Part shown: piece after piece, positions 6,603 to 13,723 of the stretch | How positions within the stretch are numbered: position 1 is the stretch's first letter | Layout of the letters: each line of letters opens with the position of its first letter | NCBI GenBank assembly: GCA_900765975.1 | Contig: CAAFTS010000094.1 | Span: 1-16,137, forward strand | DNA length: 16,137 nt | Direction of reading: 5' to 3' | From: Lachnospiraceae bacterium | GTDB lineage: Bacteria; Bacillota; Clostridia; Lachnospirales; Lachnospiraceae | Program-made: the position numbers and the translations under genes | The notes under the pieces: generated by a model | Databases searched by the model: none | What the model was told of the DNA's origin: nothing | The model's input: the letters and a program-made list of their open reading frames with translations, nothing else

Positions 6603-6629
6603 TCTAAATCTGGCTTTCTAAATCTGGCT
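6603..6629 (+). repeat. Tandem 13-nt duplication before the terminator
   Basis: TCTAAATCTGGCT occurs at about 6604-6615 (with the preceding T at 6603 displaced by one base) and again at 6617-6629, a period of 14 nt. The second copy supplies the first bases of the terminator stem. It looks like a small slippage duplication between the two convergent genes and has no obvious function. Confidence 0.5.
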
Positions 6630-6667
6630 GCGCAATCGATTATTCAGCGATTGCGTAGCCTTTTTTT
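6626..6667 (+). terminator. Intrinsic terminator of the pilus-like operon
   Basis: A 13-bp stem (6626-6638 with 6648-6660, one G-U pair) encloses a 9-nt loop and is followed by seven Ts, a textbook Rho-independent terminator 33 nt after the pilT stop. It overlaps the 3' end of the convergent diguanylate cyclase gene, whose stop codon (6640-6642) lies in the loop. On the minus strand the hairpin is not followed by a T-run, so it is not a good intrinsic terminator in that direction. Confidence 0.9.
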
Positions 6668-8502
6668 CCATTCTTTTTCACCTGATACAGCGCTTTATCC
6701 GCCTTTTCATACAAGGTCTGGAAATCTGTACCAGCATCCGGAACGATTGCGATTCCAACAGACGCTGAAAAGGTTTCACTCTTTCCATCTGCTTCATATG
6801 TAATCGTCAGTTTCCGGATTAACGACTCTACATTTCTCGCAATTACTCTCTTAGGGATATCTACTAAAAATACAACAAACTCATCTCCCCCCAAGCGACA
6901 TACAATATCCTGCGCACGTACATGTCTCTGAATAATTTCTGCTACTTCGATTAATGCTCTGTCTCCCATCATATGCCCCAGAGTATCATTAACTGCTTTA
7001 AAATTATCCAAGTCAATAATATAAAATGCGCACTCTTTCTTTCTGTCTGATTTCAAGATCCTATTAATATTCTCCATAGCTGCAAGACGATTATACGTTT
7101 TTGTCAACGGATCTTGCCCAATCTGACTCTTCAAAAACACTTCATTCTGCCGTTCTTCCGTAACATCAACCAATGTACCGACCGCAATCCGTTCCTGTCC
7201 ATTTTCCTCAAACGTAATGTTGGTCACCTTCACCTGATAATAGTAAAGCCTTCCGGATACATCCAGACAAAATTCCCCGGATACCTTTTTTCCTCCATGT
7301 TCAATCAAGGCAAGCAGGTGCATCAAAGTTTGATAAGATTCGCTTTCTTTCGGTATACACCGCTCCAGTTCCTCCGGAAGATTATCAATCTCCTGCGGAA
7401 AAACAGCATGTTCCGATTTACTCTCATTCATAAACTCCAACTTCTTTGTCCCCAAATGATACGTAAACACAAAGCCACCGGTTTCTCGAACCGCAATCTG
7501 GAAAATCTGATCCTTGACCTGTAACTGATGATTTAACGCTTTAATTTCTATCCGTTCCTTGGACAGCACATAATAACCAAGGCAGATCAACGCCGCAATG
7601 ATCAGCAGAAGCTTCGTTATCAATTTGACCACAATTCTTCTAGAATACTCCATATTTTCAGTTGCTGCTTCGCCCGTCAAAACCGTAACAACACACCAGT
7701 TTTTAATCTGCATTGGAGAAAACAGTAACAATCTGGTTTCCCCATTTTTCTCAACCGAACGGACAACAGATTCCTCTTTATCCAGAATACGCATTACATC
7801 CTGCACATCCACGCCCAGACCTTTCAGCGTATCAAAATAGTTCTCGTCCCCTTTTGCAAGACACTTTTTACTATCTGATTTCACTATATAGTTTCCTTTA
7901 TCATCGATAATGTGTACAAAACTTTCTGAATCCATTTGCAATTCAGAATTCACATAAATATTAAATTCTTCCACAAGATACACACCATAGATAACACCAT
8001 GCACTTGATCCTTTTCATCATATACCGGAACAGCTACCGTAACGCCTTCCTTCGTAGACAATCTTGTCAGAAATACATTACTAATATATACATTTCCAGC
8101 CATGGCTTCTTTAAAATACTCCGCATCCTTCGTATTTGCTGTTATGCCGTTAGTAGTTACAACATTCCCTTCCGGATCCGCCAGTCCAATCCGATCCATC
8201 CGATTCTCTTTTGCAATTTCCTGCAGGTATTTCATCGTCTCTTCACTCTGCATATCTGTTCCCTGATCAATCGTTCTTCCCGCCGCCTGTAATACACGGA
8301 TCGCACTCTGCAGACGACGCTTGGCCATCAGAGAAGCCTGATTCGCCAGTCCTTGAAGCCGTTCCTCATTTCGAACACCTTCTGCTTCTCGCATACTTGT
8401 ATCAAACTGCCAAAAAGATAAAAATACAAGTACAACAACCAGTAAAATGGAAATCCAGATCCAAACTCTTTGATTTTTCTTTGTTTTTTTGCTCTCCACC
8501 AT
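6640..8502 (-). CDS. Membrane-bound diguanylate cyclase (Cache-PAS-GGDEF)
   Basis: This 620-residue protein should make c-di-GMP from two GTP. Two membrane helices (about 13-31 and 291-314) bracket an extracytoplasmic sensor (about 35-285) with Cache features such as LADPEGNVVTTNG and IIDDKGNYIV. A cytoplasmic PAS-like segment follows (about 330-450, ending TLVDVTEERQ). The GGDEF domain (about 460-620) is complete: metal-binding DLDNFK (497-502), RLGGDEF (536-542), and an inhibitory-site RxxD (RAQD, 529-532) exactly six residues before the motif. It is the only canonical GGDEF in the window and should be active and product-inhibited. The ligand is unknown; I do not see the amino-acid-binding dCache signature. 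GGGGA seven bases upstream sets the start. It is the last gene of the three-gene operon, 33 nt after the large EAL gene, and its last codons lie in the terminator hairpin of the opposing operon. Confidence 0.93.
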   Translation of the reverse strand: MVESKKTKKNQRVWIWISILLVVVLVFLSFWQFDTSMREAEGVRNEERLQGLANQASLMAKRRLQSAIRVLQAAGRTIDQGTDMQSEETMKYLQEIAKENRMDRIGLADPEGNVVTTNGITANTKDAEYFKEAMAGNVYISNVFLTRLSTKEGVTVAVPVYDEKDQVHGVIYGVYLVEEFNIYVNSELQMDSESFVHIIDDKGNYIVKSDSKKCLAKGDENYFDTLKGLGVDVQDVMRILDKEESVVRSVEKNGETRLLLFSPMQIKNWCVVTVLTGEAATENMEYSRRIVVKLITKLLLIIAALICLGYYVLSKERIEIKALNHQLQVKDQIFQIAVRETGGFVFTYHLGTKKLEFMNESKSEHAVFPQEIDNLPEELERCIPKESESYQTLMHLLALIEHGGKKVSGEFCLDVSGRLYYYQVKVTNITFEENGQERIAVGTLVDVTEERQNEVFLKSQIGQDPLTKTYNRLAAMENINRILKSDRKKECAFYIIDLDNFKAVNDTLGHMMGDRALIEVAEIIQRHVRAQDIVCRLGGDEFVVFLVDIPKRVIARNVESLIRKLTITYEADGKSETFSASVGIAIVPDAGTDFQTLYEKADKALYQVKKNGKKGYAIAE

Positions 8503-8535
8503 ACGCTCGTCCCCATCTCATCAAGTTATTTTCAT

Positions 8536-11500
8536 TCAGCCTTCTTCTTGTTGAATATACGTTCTAAAAAACTCGCTCTCTGATAACGGTTTATTAATAT
8601 AATATCCCTGAATCATATCGCATGACATTTCCCGCAGCACATCCATATGCTCCTTCATCTCAACACCTTCTGCCACGCTCTGGATTTTAAACTTCTTACA
8701 AATATCAATGACATTCTCTACAACAATTCTCGCCTTTTCATCATGGTAAATATCATTGATGATTCTTCTGTCTAATTTTAGAGTATTTAGCTGTAGAGAA
8801 TATAGAACATAAACATTACTATATTCTGCACCATAGTCATCCAAAGCCGTACGATATCCCTCGTTTCTGAATCCATCCACAATATTTTTCAAGCTCATAT
8901 TATCAATAGATCCAATACTTTCCGTAATCTCGATTTCCAGAAGATTCTTTGGAATCCCATAACGTTCCACTATCTGATTTGTTTCTTCCAGAATTCCGGG
9001 CTCCAAAATTGTTGCTCTTGAATAATTCAAAGAAATCGGGAACGGCTTCCAGCCGGCATCCATCCATTCCTTTATCATTCTGCAGACACTCTCCAATACA
9101 AACAAATCAATATGGCGAATCAATCCCACTCTCTCGATTGCAGGAAGAAAGCTTCCCGGAGGAATAATCCCTTTTTCCTTGTCAATCAGACGAATCAGCG
9201 CCTCTGCTCCGCAGACCGTTCCTGTTGCCGCATCTACCTTCGGCTGCAGATATGCACAAAAACTTCCATTTTCTATCTTTTCCCGAATATTCATCAAAAG
9301 TTCCTGAACGGTTCTTTCACTTACGCTTCCCTTATGATTTTTCTTTTTATTCTGCGCCACAGCCAGCTTCTCTTCAATCTGATCCTGCATTTTTTCTGCC
9401 GAAATAGAAGCATTTTCCCATGCATTAGCCGTCACGATCCATGCCACATAATTCGATTCAATTTCCGCTTCCAGTTGTTGATACCGGTCAAGAAACTCTT
9501 CATAAACGACATTCTCACATACTGCAAAAAAGCTCGTTCTTCCAACACGATAACAATTATTCTGCCCAAAAAGCTCCATCATCAGTCTAGCTGTAAACAA
9601 AAGGATCTCATCCCCCTTACCTGTCCCATACTGCTGATTGTATCGTTTTAGGTCTACCATTTGCACACCGATCATCCCCAGAGTGATAAGAGAATCCTCA
9701 TTCAGAGCTTCCAAACGCTTTTCAAAGCTTTCATAATTCATGACACCGGTATTCTTATCCCTCCACAAAGCTCTCTCATAGGCATTTTTAACCGCATACA
9801 AATGCTCTGACCACCGGACCATCTCCATCACATACTCACGCGCAACACCGTCTAAAATACGATCATCACACTTCTCTACGAGAACGCCGTACTTCAAGCG
9901 CCCCCCCTCATATTCTCCCATCAAAAAGACCGGATAATCCAAAGACTCTACATCATAAGCACGCAACATCTCTTCATATCCAACTTTCTCCGGACCATCA
10001 ATATAAAGGAACTCCTTGTCTCCCGCCTTTCGCAGTGCTGCATCCAGATACTTTTCATTTTCCGGTCTGATTTCCAGCGTGTCTCCCTTTTGATAAGCAC
10101 TCCATCCAACCTCACGCATAACGCCGTTGGATTCCGGTTTCGTACGGAAAAAAGTGACCTCTTCCGCGCCATAGCATTTTCCGATGTATTCCATATACAT
10201 CCGATATACTTCTTTTCGAGACTCTCCACGCTTGATCCAATCCAGACTCTGCTCAGAAAGCGCTTCCAGCTCATGATCTACTTCTTCCGCGATTGGTTTC
10301 AGCACATTCATATCCGTATAAAGCACAAGCTGATTGCCACCGCCTCGCTTCGCCGAATCCAGCGCATAATACGTATTCTGATAAATGTACTCATAGGTAA
10401 CCTTTCGCACCCCCGGACACACTGCGCCTACAGAAACCGTAATATGAAACTTCATTCCATTGCAGACATAATTTCCATTCAAAGCTTTCATCAGACGCTC
10501 AATCTCTCCGCGAACCGCCTTCTTCGGCTTATCACTATGAAAATACACTGCAAAAATATCTCCATTGATGCGTCCCGCAACAGCCGTTGGTGGAATCTGC
10601 TTCATAATCGCAGCTGCAACCTGACGCAGCAACTCATCTCCCACAATAAATCCACCAATTCGATTCACTTCCCGGAATCGGTCAATATTAATCAACAGAA
10701 AGACTTCTTCACCGTCTTTGCGCTCCTCGCGTTTCAAAATATCCTCGATCAAAAGCTTCGTTGTACCAAGATTATACAAGCCCGTCGTTTCATCCAGCTC
10801 TGCCTTCTTTTTCAGCGCCAGCTCCCGCCGTTTCGCAAGATCAATATTGCGCGCACAGACAAACAAAAATTTGTTACCAGTTGTCGGAGAATCAATAATT
10901 TTAAAATTCAGATTCACCCAGATAATCTGTCCCTGTCCATAAATCTGACGGAACTCAATCTCTCGGATAACACTTCCTGCTTCCGCCGCCATAAAAATCT
11001 TATCCGCATTATACTCTTCCTGAAAACGCTTCCTGTCATCTTCATTCGCGATATCTTGCAAAATACGCTCGTATACATCATTGTACGTCACTTCGCCAAC
11101 TTCATTCTCATCCAGCGTGCGTTCCGCATTCCAAACCATTTCCAGCTTCTTTGTCGTCAGATTCACATGTGCACTGTAAAGTGTAAGTGTATCCTGGACC
11201 ATCACTTCCCGCATCTTCTCTTCATTAAATGCACGTATTTCCGCTTCCTTCTGAGCAGTTACATCCTCTCCGATCCCAATCGCCTTTTCTACATTTCCAG
11301 CTTCATCTTTCAGAGAAATATACGTGATCTTTTCCCATACCTCCTTACTTGTCTGAAAATGAATTGTTCCGATCACCATATCTTCTCCCGCTTTTATCCG
11401 ATTATGGATATTACGAAATTCTTCGATGCTATTAGAATCAATCTTACCGTCAGCAATCATACTCTCCGGAATATTCGGAATATGTCTTTCTCTCCGTACG

Positions 11501-13722
11501 CCCTGATCCTCCTGCAAAATAACCATTTCTTCCTGAGGCTTGTACTCCCAGATCTGTAAATGGGTATAATTTCGCACAAAACGATACAAAAGCTCTGTAT
11601 GTTGAAGCTGATCCTCTAAAAGCCGCCTCTGGGTAATATCCATGCTCAGCCCAAGCATAATCTTTCTCCCATCGACAAGCCTTGTCAGCGATGCGATCAA
11701 ATGTACCCACGCGATAGAAAGATCTCTCTTCCGGATCCGATATTCCAACACCACTTGATTTTTCCCTGCCTTCAACGCATTTTTCACTTCCCTGTAAATA
11801 CGCTCCAAATCTTCCGGAAGAACCCGAGTTGTAATATCATTATCCAACTCCTCTTCTGCCTGTTTTTGAGTATAACCATAAATCTTATAAAAGCCCTCAC
11901 TGGCATAAGTCAGCTCCAAATGATCTGTTACAAATGCTTTGAATACCCCGGTCATATCATTTTCATTTATGAAACGAAGCTCCTGCTCCTTCTCCATCGC
12001 TTCCGTAGAATCGATCAAAAAAGAAAAAATACGCTTTTCCCCACGTGTATTTTGTACATATCGTCCTACATCATAGACCCAGACCATCTTTCCCTGATTT
12101 GTCATGATCCGATAATACACCTTATATAAACTCTTCTCACGAAGCTGCTGCCGCACCTCTTCTACAACACGATCCCGATCTTCCTCATAAATCAATCCCT
12201 TAAACTTTCCATTTGTCTGATGGATAAACTCCTCATAAGTCCCATTCCCCAAATACCGCAACAGTGAATGATTAAACGCAAGCATACTAAAATCTTCATC
12301 ATCCAGTGTCACCATCGTTCCACCCGGGATATTTGTATTCACAAAATCAAACAATCTCTCGATCATCTCTTCCCGGTCTTCCTCTTGCATCCCCTCAACG
12401 AAATAAAAAGAAGCACGTTCTGTCCCGTTCAATTTCTTTCGTATTTCCTTGTCATCCAGATTATAGATCATTCCCACAAACACGCTCGGTGCGCCTTCCT
12501 TATCCGGGATTACCCGTCCCTTACACAGGAGCTGCACCCACTTGCCCTTACTATTTCGGGCACGATACCGTATCGTATACCGGTCCGTCTTGCCGTCAGC
12601 CACCTCCTGATTACTACGCAAAAAGAACTCCCGGTCCTCCGGATGCACATTTTCTCCCCAAAAAGCCACTGCTTCTTCGATAATCTGACGTGGCAATCCA
12701 AACTCACGTACCATTTTTCTCGAATACATAAACGTACCTGTTTTTAAATTTCCGGCAAATATATATCCGTCCACCGTCTCGGAAAAGGCATCAAACATAC
12801 TGTCTCTGTTATATTCAAACAGAGTCTGTTCCTGCTCATTCAACTCTACATGTGTCAAAAGGCGCTTCTTCCCCTGCGCGATATGATAATCCCGTTTTTG
12901 GATATACATCTGGGTATCAGCCAACGCCAAGGCATCCGAAACTGTCAGATGTTCCTTGCCGCTCACCTTGACCAGTCCATAACTAAATGACACATCATAA
13001 GCAATTCCAGCCTGAACTCTTCCCTTTTTCAACCGTTCCAGCATTCTTCGCATCCAGTTATCCGCCTGAAATACTTCTTTATTCACAAAAACCATAATAA
13101 ACTCGTCACCACTTAACCGGAACATAAAATCCGGTTCTTCCAACTCTTCCTTCATGTTTGTGGCAACATAATGAAGCAATCGATCCCCCTCATAATGCCC
13201 GTACGTATCATTCACCCATTTCAAGCCATTGATATCATACAACGCAATCACAATCTGCTCATGATACTCCATGTTCTTCAGCATCTCACTCAGGCGTTTC
13301 CGTCCAGCCTTTCGATTCAGAATCGTCGTCAACTCATCGATTGCTGCATCCTTCGACAACTGCAGACTCTCCGTAATGTCCGTCGAATACTGCACATGAT
13401 ACACCTTACCATTTTGCTCTTCTAGAAAATCATAATTTAAATACGTTCTTCCGTTTTTTGTATTCCGCTCTCTCCAAAGACACTCCCGGTCCTCGGACTT
13501 GACCAGCAATTCTCCAATCTTACAAAAACTACAATGTGCATCGATTCCCTCTTGCAATACCTGCCAGCAGATCTTTCCCTCCGGCTCCGGCAGCTGAAAG
13601 GTCTCTTTCATGAAATCATTCATATAGACAATCTGATCCGTTTCAATGTCCGTAACATAGACATTGGCGTGCAGCTGGTCAATAATTCTCTTATAAAAAT
13701 CTAAATCAAATTGTTCTTCCAT
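8536..13722 (-). CDS. Giant soluble multi-PAS, triple-GGDEF, EAL c-di-GMP signalling protein
   Basis: This 1728-residue protein has no membrane segment. Approximate order: PAS1 (10-118, with cysteines at 52, 64 and 67, HCSFC); GGDEF1 (127-290, RLSGDEF at 202-208, no I-site RxxD); PAS2 (310-425); PAS3 (460-575); PAS4 (583-700); PAS5 (712-825); PAS6 (840-965); GGDEF2 (977-1135, degenerate RINGDIF); a GAF-like region (1150-1310); GGDEF3 (1318-1455, fully degenerate RVGRTSF); EAL (1470-1720). The EAL domain keeps EALIR (1507-1511), N1566, E1598, D1628-D1629, K1649, E1685 and Q1705, so phosphodiesterase activity is likely, but loop 6 reads DDYGAEYS instead of DDFGTGYS. GGDEF1 may be active; GGDEF2 and GGDEF3 are probably regulatory. 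The frame opens at 13803, but the ATG at 13722 has a GGGGGAG site and starts one base after the upstream stop, so I chose it. Confidence 0.92.
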   Translation of the reverse strand: MEEQFDLDFYKRIIDQLHANVYVTDIETDQIVYMNDFMKETFQLPEPEGKICWQVLQEGIDAHCSFCKIGELLVKSEDRECLWRERNTKNGRTYLNYDFLEEQNGKVYHVQYSTDITESLQLSKDAAIDELTTILNRKAGRKRLSEMLKNMEYHEQIVIALYDINGLKWVNDTYGHYEGDRLLHYVATNMKEELEEPDFMFRLSGDEFIMVFVNKEVFQADNWMRRMLERLKKGRVQAGIAYDVSFSYGLVKVSGKEHLTVSDALALADTQMYIQKRDYHIAQGKKRLLTHVELNEQEQTLFEYNRDSMFDAFSETVDGYIFAGNLKTGTFMYSRKMVREFGLPRQIIEEAVAFWGENVHPEDREFFLRSNQEVADGKTDRYTIRYRARNSKGKWVQLLCKGRVIPDKEGAPSVFVGMIYNLDDKEIRKKLNGTERASFYFVEGMQEEDREEMIERLFDFVNTNIPGGTMVTLDDEDFSMLAFNHSLLRYLGNGTYEEFIHQTNGKFKGLIYEEDRDRVVEEVRQQLREKSLYKVYYRIMTNQGKMVWVYDVGRYVQNTRGEKRIFSFLIDSTEAMEKEQELRFINENDMTGVFKAFVTDHLELTYASEGFYKIYGYTQKQAEEELDNDITTRVLPEDLERIYREVKNALKAGKNQVVLEYRIRKRDLSIAWVHLIASLTRLVDGRKIMLGLSMDITQRRLLEDQLQHTELLYRFVRNYTHLQIWEYKPQEEMVILQEDQGVRRERHIPNIPESMIADGKIDSNSIEEFRNIHNRIKAGEDMVIGTIHFQTSKEVWEKITYISLKDEAGNVEKAIGIGEDVTAQKEAEIRAFNEEKMREVMVQDTLTLYSAHVNLTTKKLEMVWNAERTLDENEVGEVTYNDVYERILQDIANEDDRKRFQEEYNADKIFMAAEAGSVIREIEFRQIYGQGQIIWVNLNFKIIDSPTTGNKFLFVCARNIDLAKRRELALKKKAELDETTGLYNLGTTKLLIEDILKREERKDGEEVFLLINIDRFREVNRIGGFIVGDELLRQVAAAIMKQIPPTAVAGRINGDIFAVYFHSDKPKKAVRGEIERLMKALNGNYVCNGMKFHITVSVGAVCPGVRKVTYEYIYQNTYYALDSAKRGGGNQLVLYTDMNVLKPIAEEVDHELEALSEQSLDWIKRGESRKEVYRMYMEYIGKCYGAEEVTFFRTKPESNGVMREVGWSAYQKGDTLEIRPENEKYLDAALRKAGDKEFLYIDGPEKVGYEEMLRAYDVESLDYPVFLMGEYEGGRLKYGVLVEKCDDRILDGVAREYVMEMVRWSEHLYAVKNAYERALWRDKNTGVMNYESFEKRLEALNEDSLITLGMIGVQMVDLKRYNQQYGTGKGDEILLFTARLMMELFGQNNCYRVGRTSFFAVCENVVYEEFLDRYQQLEAEIESNYVAWIVTANAWENASISAEKMQDQIEEKLAVAQNKKKNHKGSVSERTVQELLMNIREKIENGSFCAYLQPKVDAATGTVCGAEALIRLIDKEKGIIPPGSFLPAIERVGLIRHIDLFVLESVCRMIKEWMDAGWKPFPISLNYSRATILEPGILEETNQIVERYGIPKNLLEIEITESIGSIDNMSLKNIVDGFRNEGYRTALDDYGAEYSNVYVLYSLQLNTLKLDRRIINDIYHDEKARIVVENVIDICKKFKIQSVAEGVEMKEHMDVLREMSCDMIQGYYINKPLSESEFFRTYIQQEEG

Positions 13723-13723
13723 T

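Noticed and set aside
6626..6660. Bidirectional terminator between the convergent operons
   Set aside because: Only the plus strand has a T-run after the stem. On the minus strand the stem is followed by AGATTTAG, so intrinsic termination in that direction is not supported.
10090..11559. Long open frame of 489 codons on the plus strand, antisense to the giant gene
   Set aside because: Its translation is rich in Ile, Leu, Arg, His and Asn with no domain pattern, while the opposite frame encodes clear PAS and GGDEF motifs. It is a shadow of the coding strand.
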